44,084 nucleotides of DNA from Paracoccaceae bacterium. GTDB taxonomy: Bacteria > Pseudomonadota > Alphaproteobacteria > Rhodobacterales > Rhodobacteraceae. The DNA is taken from positions 1-44,084 of the forward strand of contig JADGFD010000019.1 of the NCBI GenBank assembly GCA_016744015.1, read 5' to 3'. A program made the translations under genes and the position numbers. Shown here piece by piece: positions 1-8,213 of the stretch (position 1 is the first letter of the stretch; every line of letters starts with the position of its first letter). Under the pieces are notes generated by a model. It was not told the origin of the DNA. It made no database searches and saw nothing but the letters and a program-made list of their open reading frames with translations.

Positions 1-63
1 AGATGAGCCAGGTACTCTCTTAATTTAAATAGCCTCTGGTCCCAAAAACTCTGATGACGGACA
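1..63. repeat. Left copy of 63-bp terminal inverted repeat (probable IS tip)
   Basis: These bases are the exact reverse complement of 44008-44070. Identity stops sharply after base 63, where recombinase coding sequence resumes. Read outward, both copies begin TGTCCGTCATCAGAG, as an insertion sequence end would. All three forward frames contain stops here, so the repeat is not part of the recombinase gene. A possible transposase 3' end (reading MSQVLS then TAA at 21-23) points toward the tip; the right copy extends that frame upstream. The family is not identified and the rest of the element lies outside the window. Confidence 0.7.
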
Positions 64-671
64 AGCCATACTATCTGTGCAAAACCAAGGGCTGTGAGAG
101 CCACCGCAAGTCGATCCGACGTGATGTGCTTGAAGGTGCGTTTGAAGAGATGCTGCACTCTATGAAACCATCCAAAGGGCTGTTCGAAATCATGAAGTCG
201 ATGTTTTCCGACGCTTGGGAGCAACGCAAAACTCAAATGGATGCAGGCAAAGACGAGTTGCGGAAACAAAAACTGGCGTTGGATGGTCAAATTGAAACCA
301 CACTGGATAAAATCATGACTCTAACAAACGCAACGGCAGTTTCAGCTTTAGAAAAACGCATTGATGATCTGGAAAGCAAAAAGCTGGTATTAGACGAAAA
401 ACTGCAAAATTTTGGCCAGCCAGTATATAGCTTTAGCGAAATGTTCGAACTATCGTTGAAATTCATCGCAAACCCTTGGAATATATGGGCTTCCGGTCAA
501 TTATCCCTCAAGAGAACCGTGCTTAGACTGGCATTTTCAGAGAGAATTGCCTACTCACGCAAAACAGGACTTCGAACGCCGCAAGTATCTGTTCCATTTG
601 AGTTTTTTGGCGTTCACACAAAAAAATGTGAAATGGTGCACCCGGCACGATTCGAACGTGCGACCCCCTGA
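63..671 (+). pseudogene. Large serine recombinase, C-terminal fragment (5' truncated)
   Basis: About 200 residues match the C-terminal part of site-specific serine recombinases: half of a zinc ribbon (YYLCKTKGC), the following SIRRDVLEGAFEEML segment, a charged coiled-coil of roughly 60 residues, and a C-terminal region with AFSERIAYSRK. The catalytic resolvase domain and the first Cys pair are missing. An ATG at 54 lies within the terminal repeat and an in-frame TAG sits at 30-32, so this is not a functional start. The reading frame runs into tRNA-Arg antisense; its last residues (HPARFERATP) are simply the tRNA 3' end translated. This is the usual arrangement of an integrase next to its attachment tRNA. 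It is probably the remnant of an island at tRNA-Arg, broken by the mobile element at 1-63. Confidence 0.8.
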
Positions 672-710
672 TTCGTAGTCAGGTACTCTATCCAGCTGAG
701 CTACGGGTGC
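634..710 (-). tRNA. tRNA-Arg (anticodon ACG)
   Basis: On the minus strand a full cloverleaf can be drawn: acceptor GCACCCG pairing with CGGGTGC, D arm with GCTCAGCTGGATAGAG, anticodon stem CCTGA/TCAGG around CTACGAA, and T arm CACGTTCGAATCGTG. Discriminator A and an encoded CCA lie at 634-637. The ACG anticodon is the A34-edited arginine tRNA. The recombinase fragment overlaps its 3' end antisense, so this tRNA probably served as an attachment site. The tRNA itself looks intact. Confidence 0.95.
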
Positions 711-775
711 TTCCGGTGCTGTATCTACCCATGCGCGGGCCTGAGCGCAAGGGGGGAATTGCGGAATTGTGCAGG

Positions 776-2158
776 TTATTTTTGCGGCAGGGAAATCCGG
801 AAGCAGGTGCCGCTTTGAGAGGTTTCGGCGAGTTCCAGCGTGCCACCGTGGCCGCGCACCAGCTCGGCAGCGATGGCGAGGCCGAGGCCGGTGCCGCCTT
901 TGCGCACGGAGCCTTGGAAGGGCTGGAAGAGTTTGTCTTTGGCGGCATTTGGCAGGCCGGGGCCGGTGTCACAAACCTTTAGCTCGGCGCCGCTGGGGGT
1001 GCGGGCCGCGCGCAAGCATATTTCGCCGCCGCCCTGCGCGGCGACCATGGCTTGGCGGGCGTTGCGCACGAGGTTGATGATCACGCGGAACATTTGCTCG
1101 CGGTCGGCTGTGAGGGCAAAATTAGCTGCGAATTCGCAGAGGATTTTTACGCCTTCGGCTTCATCGCGCAGGTTTTCGCTGTCGATAATTTCGTCAACCA
1201 GTTCGGCGAGGTTAAACGGCTCGGGGCAGGGGGTGGCCTCTTCGGCTTTGCCAAAGGTCAGGGTTTGCTCACACAGGTTTATCGCACGGCCCACTGAAGT
1301 AACCAGCTTGGGGGCGATGCGCGCCACCGCGGGGTCTTCACTCATTTCAATGCGGTCTGCTAGCAATTGCGTGGTGGTGAGAATGTTGCGCAGATCATGG
1401 CTGATTTTGGCGACGGCCTCACCAAGCTGGGCCAAGCGCTCTTTTTGCTTGAGGTTGGCGGTGAGCTGGGTTTGCAGGTCATGAAGCGTGTCCTCAGCCG
1501 CGCGCAACTCGACCACGCGGCTTTGCGGGGCGATCAGGCGGGTGGCGTCTTCGGGGTCCTGTTGGTAGGTCATCATATTGCCCACCAAGCGCCGGATGGG
1601 GCGGACGATTGAAAAGCGCACGGCCACAAAAAGCATGGCCGAGCTGATGATGGAAATTAGCAGGGAGAGCAGAAATACGTTTTGCCCATAGACCAGCATG
1701 GCGTTGCGCAGCGGCATGATTTCAAGCGTGGTTTCAATTTCAATTCCTGCACCTTTTACGGGGTGGCCAATGACCCGCACGATCTCTTCGTCATTGATAA
1801 ACAGTGTCACCATGGCGTCTTTTATCAGCTCATAGGGTGTAGGGGTGCGCAGATCGTAGGTAAACATGACCGGTGTGAGCATGGGGGAAGAGAGGATCAG
1901 CTCGCGGCGCTCGTTGCGGCGCAGCACAATGTTAAGCACCTCGGCGTTTTTCAAAAGCTCGTCGGCAAGCTCGGGGGTGACCATATCATCAGGAGTGGCG
2001 AGTAGGGCCAGCGTGGCCAGTTGCGCCAGCTCTAGGCGCTGTTGCAGGTAGTCTTGCCGGAAACGCGCCACCGAGGGCACAAAGATCACAATCTCGGCCA
2101 GCATCACAAAGATGATGGTCAGGATCAAAAACCGGCCGGAGAGGGTTTTGAAAAACAT
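776..2158 (-). CDS. Membrane sensor histidine kinase
   Basis: A 460-residue two-component sensor kinase. An N-terminal membrane segment (about residues 8-28) is followed by a periplasmic-type sensor region and a second membrane segment (about 158-180). Then comes a HAMP-like linker (FSIVRPIRRLVGNM) and a HisKA domain with the phospho-acceptor His254 in KISHDLRN. The ATPase domain has an N box (INLVRNARQAM), G1 (DTGPGLP) and G2 (GGTGLGLAIA). No response regulator is adjacent, so its partner and signal are unknown. It is the last of three minus-strand genes, 51 bp downstream of a disulfide oxidoreductase-like gene, and may be cotranscribed with it. Its 3' end faces tRNA-Arg. Confidence 0.88.
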   Translation of the reverse strand: MFFKTLSGRFLILTIIFVMLAEIVIFVPSVARFRQDYLQQRLELAQLATLALLATPDDMVTPELADELLKNAEVLNIVLRRNERRELILSSPMLTPVMFTYDLRTPTPYELIKDAMVTLFINDEEIVRVIGHPVKGAGIEIETTLEIMPLRNAMLVYGQNVFLLSLLISIISSAMLFVAVRFSIVRPIRRLVGNMMTYQQDPEDATRLIAPQSRVVELRAAEDTLHDLQTQLTANLKQKERLAQLGEAVAKISHDLRNILTTTQLLADRIEMSEDPAVARIAPKLVTSVGRAINLCEQTLTFGKAEEATPCPEPFNLAELVDEIIDSENLRDEAEGVKILCEFAANFALTADREQMFRVIINLVRNARQAMVAAQGGGEICLRAARTPSGAELKVCDTGPGLPNAAKDKLFQPFQGSVRKGGTGLGLAIAAELVRGHGGTLELAETSQSGTCFRISLPQK

Positions 2159-2209
2159 AGATGTCCCGTGTTGTGAGCGCGCGCATTTGAACGCTGGGGT
2201 TGATGCTAC

Positions 2210-3622
2210 TTACCAGAGTTTTTGCACAAAGCGTACGATTTTTTTTACGCGATCACTCTCGAATAAACGCGGGGTGTAGTAGGCCCCGGCGGCGCGTTTG
2301 TTGATTTCGCCCATAGTAGGGTAGGGGGAAACCATGGCCGCGACGGCCCCGATTTTGAGCTTGTTGGCGATGACCAGCGCCCAGACCTGAATAAGCTCGC
2401 CCGCTTGCGCGCCCACAATCGAGGCCCCTACGGGCCGACCTTTGACCACCATCACCTTGATGAGGCCCGTGGTGTTTAGCTCGGCGCGGGCGCGGTCATT
2501 TTCGGCAAAATCAAAGCGGAGGATTTCTACGGCGTCACCGTGTTTCTCTTTGGCTTTGGCTTCTGTCAGGCCAACTTGCGCCATTTCAGGGTCCGTATAC
2601 GTAGCCCACGGAATGTGGGCATTGGAGGATTTGGCGGGTAGGCCAAACAGGGCGGAGCGGATAACGATACCTGCGTGATATCCCGCCATATGAGTGAATT
2701 GCAGGCCGCCGGCAACGTCTCCAATGGCATAAATGCGGCGGTTTGAGGTTTTCAGATTCGCGCCCACGGTGATGCCGGCGCGATCATATTTAATGCCTGC
2801 TTTTTCGAGGTCGAGGCGGGCAGTGTTGGCTTGGCGGCCTACGGCCATGAGCAGGTGGGAGCCAGTATAGCTGGCACCGTCTTTGGTTTTTACGGTGATA
2901 CCGCCTTCGGGGGTAATCTCCGAGGCCATGGCACCCTCGACAATCTCCACGCCTTCACTCCGGATGCGTTCAATCGCGATGGCGGCCAGCTCTGGGTCAT
3001 CCTTGCCGAGCGCCTTGAGGCCCTCCAGCACGGTGACCTTGCTGCCGAGGCGCGCATGGGCTTGGGCCATTTCTAGGCCGATAGGGCCGCCGCCGATGAT
3101 GAGGAGGTGCTCAGGCTGCTCTTGCAGCTCGAAGATGTCTTCGTTGGTATAGTGCCGCACGGTTTCCAGGCCCTCAATGGGCGGCACGAAGGGGGAGGAG
3201 CCGGTGGCGATCACAAAGCGGCGCGCGTGAATAACGTGCGCGCCTGCCTGCACTTCGCGGGGGGAAATAAAGCGGCCATATTCAGTGATAACCTGCACGC
3301 CAAGCTTTTCAAAGCGCTCAACGGAATCATGCGGGGCAATGCCGTCTACCACCGCTTTTACGTGGCGTTTGGCGGCGGCGTAATCGACTTGGGGCTTAAC
3401 GGGGGTAATGCCAAAGGGCGCGCCGGTGGTCATGGCGTGGGCGTGCTTGCCCGCGGCCAACAGGGCCTTACTCGGCACGCAGCCATAGTTCAGGCAATCT
3501 CCGCCCATTTTGCCGCCTTCAAGAAGCACAACGGAAGCGCCCATTTGCACGGCGCCTGCGGCCACGGATAACCCGCCAGAGCCAGCGCCGATTACACAAA
3601 GATCTACTTTAATAACGCTCAT
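2210..3622 (-). CDS. FAD-dependent pyridine nucleotide-disulfide oxidoreductase (lipoamide dehydrogenase/mercuric reductase-like)
   Basis: A 470-residue class I flavoprotein. It has an FAD-binding GAGSGG motif near the N terminus, redox-active Cys43 and Cys48 in GDCLNYGCVPSK, an NAD(P)-binding GGGPIGLEMAQ motif, and the second FAD motif YAIGDVAGG. The dimer-interface region reads SPYPTMGEI, where true dihydrolipoamide dehydrogenases have HPHPTLSE with the catalytic His. This argues against a classical E3 subunit. No 2-oxoacid dehydrogenase genes are nearby. The start overlaps the stop of the upstream TVP38-type gene by 4 bases, indicating translational coupling with a membrane protein. The same pairing is common in proteobacteria, but the substrate is unknown. 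Confidence 0.85.
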   Translation of the reverse strand: MSVIKVDLCVIGAGSGGLSVAAGAVQMGASVVLLEGGKMGGDCLNYGCVPSKALLAAGKHAHAMTTGAPFGITPVKPQVDYAAAKRHVKAVVDGIAPHDSVERFEKLGVQVITEYGRFISPREVQAGAHVIHARRFVIATGSSPFVPPIEGLETVRHYTNEDIFELQEQPEHLLIIGGGPIGLEMAQAHARLGSKVTVLEGLKALGKDDPELAAIAIERIRSEGVEIVEGAMASEITPEGGITVKTKDGASYTGSHLLMAVGRQANTARLDLEKAGIKYDRAGITVGANLKTSNRRIYAIGDVAGGLQFTHMAGYHAGIVIRSALFGLPAKSSNAHIPWATYTDPEMAQVGLTEAKAKEKHGDAVEILRFDFAENDRARAELNTTGLIKVMVVKGRPVGASIVGAQAGELIQVWALVIANKLKIGAVAAMVSPYPTMGEINKRAAGAYYTPRLFESDRVKKIVRFVQKLW

Positions 3623-4347
3623 GATGCGGCTCCGGTTTTACGAAATTTCTTGAGGATAATAGGCAGGATGGAAAGCGCGCTGAGCGCCAGAATTGGCCCG
3701 AGGATTTGCCACTCGAATATAATGCCAAGGTTGGGCGTGCCGCCTTGGGCGAAAACTTCGCCGAGGCCCGAGCCAACCCATGTATAAACGGCGGTGCCGG
3801 GGATGATGCCAAAGAAAGTGGTGAAAAGGTAGGCGCTCAGGCTGACGCCGAGAAAGGCGGGGGCCAAGTTGGCAAACCAAAACGGCACGGCGGGGACGAG
3901 GCGCATGAGGAAGAGATAAGATATCTCGTTTTCTTTTAGGCCCGCTTGCATTTTGGCCATCCGGCCCTCGCCATTGCCCCCTAGCTTGGCTTGTAGGGCG
4001 TTGCCAAGGCCGGTTTTGGCGGCAAGGAAAATGGCGGTGGCGCCGATGGTGGCCCCAACCACGGTGAAAAATGTGCCGAAGATGGCTCCAAAGAGGAAAC
4101 CGCCGCCGAGCGTAAGGAACACGCCACCCGGTATGGAGAAACCAACCACGGCGATATAGAGCGCGATATAGGTGAGCGCCGCGATGAGGTAGTTCGAATC
4201 ACGCCAGTTAATCAGCGCCTCGCGATTGTCGGCGAGGGTTTGAAAGCTGAGGTAGCTGCCAAATTGCCAATAGGCGAGGGCGGCGGCGATGACGAGCCCG
4301 ATCAGCGGCAGGTTCTTTTTCAGCGGTGATTTGGCGGTGGGGTCCAT
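3619..4347 (-). CDS. TVP38/TMEM64 family inner-membrane protein
   Basis: A 242-residue polytopic membrane protein of the SNARE-associated/VTT family. Hydrophobic segments cover about residues 13-32, 52-72, 80-110, 160-195 and 210-232. Family signatures are IPGGVFLTLGGGFLFGAIFGT and, near residue 148, LRLVPAVPFWFANLAPAFLGV. VTT-domain proteins act in membrane lipid translocation or envelope homeostasis; the specific role here is not known. It is the first gene of the minus-strand unit and overlaps the flavoprotein gene in an ATGA arrangement. Its promoter should lie in 4348-4500, back to back with that of rpmH. Confidence 0.85.
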   Translation of the reverse strand: MDPTAKSPLKKNLPLIGLVIAAALAYWQFGSYLSFQTLADNREALINWRDSNYLIAALTYIALYIAVVGFSIPGGVFLTLGGGFLFGAIFGTFFTVVGATIGATAIFLAAKTGLGNALQAKLGGNGEGRMAKMQAGLKENEISYLFLMRLVPAVPFWFANLAPAFLGVSLSAYLFTTFFGIIPGTAVYTWVGSGLGEVFAQGGTPNLGIIFEWQILGPILALSALSILPIILKKFRKTGAAS

Positions 4348-4498
4348 GAGGGCGTCCGTGATGATTGCGTTTTATCATATCTGCGCTATTGTTGTGCCCA
4401 TTCATAGGGGCCTCACGCGGCCTTGAACGCTCGTGTGCCTTTGTTTCAGTTTGCGCGGATTTGCTCGTAGAAATGTTTCATTTTTTGCCGTTCGAGAA

Positions 4499-4527
4499 TT
4501 GACTTCCGATATTTGCCCGCCTATTAC
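4499..4527 (+). promoter_or_regulatory. Putative sigma70-type promoter of rpmH
   Basis: TTGACT at 4499-4504 and TATTAC at 4522-4527 are separated by 17 bp. They lie 60 bp upstream of the rpmH ATG in the 239-bp divergent gap between the TVP38-type gene and rpmH. It probably drives the rpmH-rnpA-yidD unit. This was matched by eye; no start-site data. Confidence 0.5.
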
Positions 4528-4586
4528 ACAAATCTGAATTTAAGGCGTGGTCGATTGTTCGATTCGCCCACCGTAGGAGCATTGAG

Positions 4587-4721
4587 ATGAAACGCACTTT
4601 CCAGCCGAGCAACCTTGTTCGTAAACGCCGCCACGGTTTCCGTTCGCGCATGGCCACCAAAAATGGCCGCAAAATCCTGAACCGTCGCCGGAATCAGGGC
4701 CGGAAATCTTTGTCGGCATAG
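4587..4721 (+). CDS. rpmH: 50S ribosomal protein L34
   Basis: A 44-residue, highly basic protein beginning [19 protein letters not shown] and ending in GRKSLSA. This is the full standard length and sequence type of bacterial L34, a structural component of the large ribosomal subunit. The ATG is preceded by AGGAGC at 4575-4580. It is followed after 18 bp by rnpA, the near-universal bacterial order. Confidence 0.98.
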   Translation: MKRTFQPSNLVRKRRHGFRSRMATKNGRKILNRRRNQGRKSLSA

Positions 4722-4739
4722 AGCCTAAGGTTTAGCAAT

Positions 4740-5147
4740 ATGAAACCGCCGGAGACGCTAGCGAAACCCAAGGATGGGGGGCGCGATGTGCCTCCGGCGG
4801 TTTCGTTATGCGTGATCCAAAAACGGGCGGACTTTTTGAAGGCCGCCCGCGCACGCCGCATTGCGATGCCGGGGTTTGTGCTGCAAGCCCGCGCCCGTGA
4901 TGAGGGTGATGGCATCCGCATTGGCTATACCTGCTCAAAGAAGGTTGGCAATGCGGTGGCGCGAAACCGTGCCAAACGGCGCTTGCGCGAGATCGCGCGG
5001 GAGGTGCTGCCAAAGCATGGCAAAGCGGGCTATGACTATGTGCTCATAGGCCGGCGGCTTGAAACTGCAACCCGCCCCTATCACATATTGCTGGCAGACC
5101 TTGAAAAGGCGCTGTGCAAAATCCACCAGCCAAGGCCCAAAAGATGA
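4740..5147 (+). CDS. rnpA: Ribonuclease P protein component
   Basis: A 135-residue basic protein that assists the RNase P RNA in removing 5' leaders from tRNA precursors. The family signature is ARNRAKRRLREI (RNR motif), preceded by GYTCSKKVGNAVARN. The N terminus is long (about 25 residues before QKRADFL), as in related alphaproteobacteria, so the ATG at 4740 is accepted; a weak Shine-Dalgarno (TAAGG) precedes it. The first 65 bases of the gene hold a 13-bp perfect inverted repeat (4742-4754 with 4792-4804), which would fold right after the start codon. The stop overlaps the yidD start. Confidence 0.95.
   Translation: MKPPETLAKPKDGGRDVPPAVSLCVIQKRADFLKAARARRIAMPGFVLQARARDEGDGIRIGYTCSKKVGNAVARNRAKRRLREIAREVLPKHGKAGYDYVLIGRRLETATRPYHILLADLEKALCKIHQPRPKR
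4742..4804 (+). repeat. 13-bp inverted repeat spanning the rnpA translation start region
   Basis: GAAACCGCCGGAG at 4742-4754 pairs perfectly with CTCCGGCGGTTTC at 4792-4804, leaving a 37-base loop. The left arm begins within the rnpA start codon (4740-4742). In mRNA this could mask translation initiation, or process the rpmH-rnpA transcript so L34 is made in excess over RnpA. The structure is visible directly; the function is inferred. Confidence 0.55.
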
Positions 5148-5386
5148 CCCCGCTTGCCTTTGTCGTTTCGCTACCCGTGCGCGCCTATCGCCTGATTGGC
5201 AGCCCGTGGGTGGGGCACGGCTGCCGCTATCAGCCGACATGCAGCGCCTATGCCATGGAGGCCTTGGAAAAGCACGGAGCGCTTAAGGGCAGCATAATGG
5301 CGGCCAAGCGGGTAGGGCGGTGCAACCCGATGGGCGGCAGCGGCTATGACCCTGTGCCGGACAAGACGTGCGACCACAAGCATTAA
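5144..5386 (+). CDS. yidD: Membrane protein insertion efficiency factor YidD
   Basis: An 80-residue protein beginning [19 protein letters not shown], with the family core [19 protein letters not shown] and [16 protein letters not shown]. YidD is a small membrane-associated protein that aids YidC-dependent insertion. The ATG at 5144 overlaps the rnpA TGA (ATGA) and matches the usual family length; an in-frame upstream ATG at 5114 lies inside rnpA and is less likely. Confidence 0.93.
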   Translation: MTPLAFVVSLPVRAYRLIGSPWVGHGCRYQPTCSAYAMEALEKHGALKGSIMAAKRVGRCNPMGGSGYDPVPDKTCDHKH

Positions 5387-5484
5387 GCTGCGCTACTGAC
5401 GGGGCGTATGCCCAAAATGGCTTTGGAGCAAGCTGCACCGCGTTGGCTCTTGCACTGCCTCGCCAAAATGCGTATTTGCCACAA

Positions 5485-6342
5485 ATGCAAATTGAACCTG
5501 ACGATATTCACCCGCTGTTTCACGGTGCGCCCTCAAACACCAGCTTTAAAAAGCTGCGTAAGCGCATAATTCGGCAGGTGCGCGAGGCGGTTGAGACGTA
5601 TGGCATGGTCGAGCGCGGGGCCAAGTGGATGGTGTGTCTTTCTGGCGGGAAAGACAGCTATACGCTCTTGGCGGCGCTGATCGAGCTGAAGTGGCGCGGG
5701 CTGCTGCCGGTGGAGCTGCTGGCAGTGAACCTTGATCAGGGGCAGCCGGGCTTTCCGGCTACGGTGCTGCCGGAGTTCCTTGAAAAAATGGGCGTGCCGC
5801 ACCGGATTGAGTATCAGGATACTTACTCGATTGTGATGGATAAAGTGCCGAGCACCAAGACCTTTTGCGCGCTGTGCTCGCGCTTACGGCGTGGTAATCT
5901 TTACCGGATTGCGCGCGAGGAGGGCTGCTCGGCGGTGGTGCTGGGCCACCACCGCGATGACGCGCTGGAAACGTTTTTTATGAACCTGTTTCATGGGGGT
6001 AAGCTGGCGGCGATGCCGGGGAAACTAGTGAATGACGAGCAGGATCTGTTTGTGCTGCGGCCATTGATAAACGTGGCCGAGGCGGATTGTGAAAAGTTCG
6101 CCACGGCGATGGAATATCCGATTATCCCGTGTGATCTGTGCGGCTCACAAGATGGCTTGCAACGCCAGCAAATCAAGCGGCTGCTGGATGGTTGGGAGCA
6201 AAACAGCCCCGGCAGGCGGAATGTGATTTTTAAGGCACTCAGCAATGGCAATCCGAGCCATTTGTGTGATCCAAACATGTTTGACTTCACATCCTTGCAA
6301 CGAAATGACGCCAAGCCCCCCAAAAAGGCCAAAAACCCTTGA
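5485..6342 (+). CDS. ttcA: tRNA 2-thiocytidine(32) synthetase TtcA
   Basis: A 285-residue PP-loop ATPase that thiolates cytidine 32 of certain tRNAs. Visible are the P-loop [12 protein letters not shown] (about residues 51-62), the [10 protein letters not shown] motif for the Fe-S cluster, [18 protein letters not shown], and [13 protein letters not shown] supplying the third cluster Cys. The frame is open from 5368, but family similarity begins near [12 protein letters not shown], so the ATG at 5485 is preferred; no strong ribosome binding site decides it. It lies between yidD and yidC, co-oriented with both. Confidence 0.92.
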   Translation: MQIEPDDIHPLFHGAPSNTSFKKLRKRIIRQVREAVETYGMVERGAKWMVCLSGGKDSYTLLAALIELKWRGLLPVELLAVNLDQGQPGFPATVLPEFLEKMGVPHRIEYQDTYSIVMDKVPSTKTFCALCSRLRRGNLYRIAREEGCSAVVLGHHRDDALETFFMNLFHGGKLAAMPGKLVNDEQDLFVLRPLINVAEADCEKFATAMEYPIIPCDLCGSQDGLQRQQIKRLLDGWEQNSPGRRNVIFKALSNGNPSHLCDPNMFDFTSLQRNDAKPPKKAKNP

Positions 6343-6407
6343 CCTTTGGTGCCCCAGCCTGTTGAACCCAAACTGACGAATTTTGACCGCCAAGCGGAGT
6401 GTTTCCT

Positions 6408-8210
6408 ATGGAAGACCAAAACAAAAATATGATTCTGGCCATTGTGCTGAGTATGGCCGTGATCTTTGGGTGGACGATTTTCTTCCCGCCCGAGCAACCA
6501 GCAGACCTTGGCGGCCAGCTGGAAGCCTTGCCTGAGGGCACACTAACGCCGCCTGTTGGGGCGGATGGCACAACCCCGCCCGTTGTGGCTGGCGGGGCAG
6601 CGGCAACGCCTGTGAGCACCGAGGCTGTGGCGGTGGAAGCTGCGCGGGTTGATATTCGCACCGCCAAGCTTTCCGGCTCAATCTCGCTGCTGGGCGGCCG
6701 ATTAGATGACCTGCACATGACGGATTACAATGTTAACCTTGGCGATGACACTGAAAAAGTGGTGCTGTTGGCACCTGTTGGGGCCGATGAGCCGCTATAT
6801 GCGGTTTGGGGCTGGGCGGGCACGGCGGCTGGCAATGGCGGCGGCACACCAAATGCCAACACTATTTGGGAGTTGGAAAGCGGCGCTACGCTCACAGAAA
6901 CCGCGCCTGTAACCCTGAAATGGGATAATGGCGCGGGGCTGGTTTTCCGCCGGACGATCTCGGTTGATGATCAATATATGTTTGATATCCAGCAGAGTGT
7001 TGAGAATAATTCGGGGGCCGCGTTGCGCTTGGCCCCTTACGGCATTATCGCCCATCACGGCGAGCCTGAAACCGAGGGATTTTACCTTTCGCATGAGGGC
7101 CTTGTGCGGGTATCTGACGGGGAGCTCGAAGAGCTGAACTATGACGACATGCCCGATTTTGACGTGGTGCCGGGGGATGGCAATGTTGAAATCGTGGAGG
7201 TGCAGGAAAACGGCTGGATCGGCTTTACCGCGAAATACTGGATGACCACGATGGTGCCAGAGGCGGGCACGGCGTTTAACTCGGTTGCCAAATACACCGC
7301 TGCCAATAACACCTACCAAGCTGATATGCGCCTGCCCGCCATGGATGTGGCTGCCGGTGAAGCGGTTGAGATGAGCACCTCGCTGTTTGCTGGTGCCAAA
7401 GAGGTGGATGTTGTGAAGGCCTATGAAGCCGCGCGCGGCATTGACCGCTTTATTGACTCGATTGACTGGGGCTGGTTCTATTTCATTACCAAGCCAATGC
7501 AGAGCCTGCTCGCTTGGGTGCACGGCATGGTTGGCAATATGGGCTTTGCCATTATCGGCCTGACGCTGATTGTTAAAATCCTGTTGTTCCCGCTCGCGTA
7601 TAAATCTGCCGTTTCGATGGCAAAAATGAAAAAGCTCCAGCCGGAAATGGCCAAGTTGAAAGAGCGCTTTGCTGATGACAAGCAGGCCCTGCAAAAAGAA
7701 ACCATGGCGTTTTACAAGAAAGAGGGCGTGAACCCGGCGGCGGGCTGCTTGCCGATTTTAATCCAAATCCCGATTTTCTTTGCGCTCTACAAGGTGCTGT
7801 TTGTGGCGATTGAAATGCGCCACGCGCCGTTCATCTGGTGGATCCAAGACCTTTCAGCACCGGACCCTTCAAGCTGGCTCAACCTGTTTGGCCTGCTGCC
7901 CTATGATGTTTCTTGGGCGCCGCAGTTGCTCTCGATCGGCCTGTTCCCTGTGCTGATGGGCATCACCATGTGGATGCAGCAAAAGCTGAACCCCGCACCC
8001 ACCGAGAAAACCCAAGCGATGATCTTGGCGTGGATGCCATGGGTCTTCATGTTTATGCTCGGCGGCTTTGCCTCTGGCCTCGTGATTTACTGGGTGGCCA
8101 ACAACACTATCACCTTCTTGCAGCAATATTTCATTATGCGCTCGCAAGGTGTGAAGCCCGACGTGTTTGGCAACATCATCAGCGGGTTCAAGAAGAAAAA
8201 GGCTGAATAA
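6408..8210 (+). CDS. yidC: Membrane protein insertase YidC
   Basis: A 600-residue inner-membrane insertase of the Oxa1/YidC/Alb3 family. An N-terminal membrane anchor (ILAIVLSMAVIFGWTIFF) is followed by the large periplasmic domain. The conserved core (about residues 350-580) includes GNMGFAIIGLTLIVKILLFPL, the cytoplasmic KMKKLQPEMAKLKERF hairpin, GCLPILIQIPIFFALYKVL and YWVANNTITFLQQ, ending in a lysine-rich tail. A GTG at 6399 is also in frame, but ATG 6408 has GGAG eight bases upstream. It is followed after 3 bp by the MOSC gene. Confidence 0.96.
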   Translation: MEDQNKNMILAIVLSMAVIFGWTIFFPPEQPADLGGQLEALPEGTLTPPVGADGTTPPVVAGGAAATPVSTEAVAVEAARVDIRTAKLSGSISLLGGRLDDLHMTDYNVNLGDDTEKVVLLAPVGADEPLYAVWGWAGTAAGNGGGTPNANTIWELESGATLTETAPVTLKWDNGAGLVFRRTISVDDQYMFDIQQSVENNSGAALRLAPYGIIAHHGEPETEGFYLSHEGLVRVSDGELEELNYDDMPDFDVVPGDGNVEIVEVQENGWIGFTAKYWMTTMVPEAGTAFNSVAKYTAANNTYQADMRLPAMDVAAGEAVEMSTSLFAGAKEVDVVKAYEAARGIDRFIDSIDWGWFYFITKPMQSLLAWVHGMVGNMGFAIIGLTLIVKILLFPLAYKSAVSMAKMKKLQPEMAKLKERFADDKQALQKETMAFYKKEGVNPAAGCLPILIQIPIFFALYKVLFVAIEMRHAPFIWWIQDLSAPDPSSWLNLFGLLPYDVSWAPQLLSIGLFPVLMGITMWMQQKLNPAPTEKTQAMILAWMPWVFMFMLGGFASGLVIYWVANNTITFLQQYFIMRSQGVKPDVFGNIISGFKKKKAE

Positions 8211-8213
8211 CCC

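Noticed and set aside
5368-5484. Longer N terminus for TtcA
   Set aside because: The extension overlaps the yidD 3' end and has no family similarity; the start at 5485 fits better.
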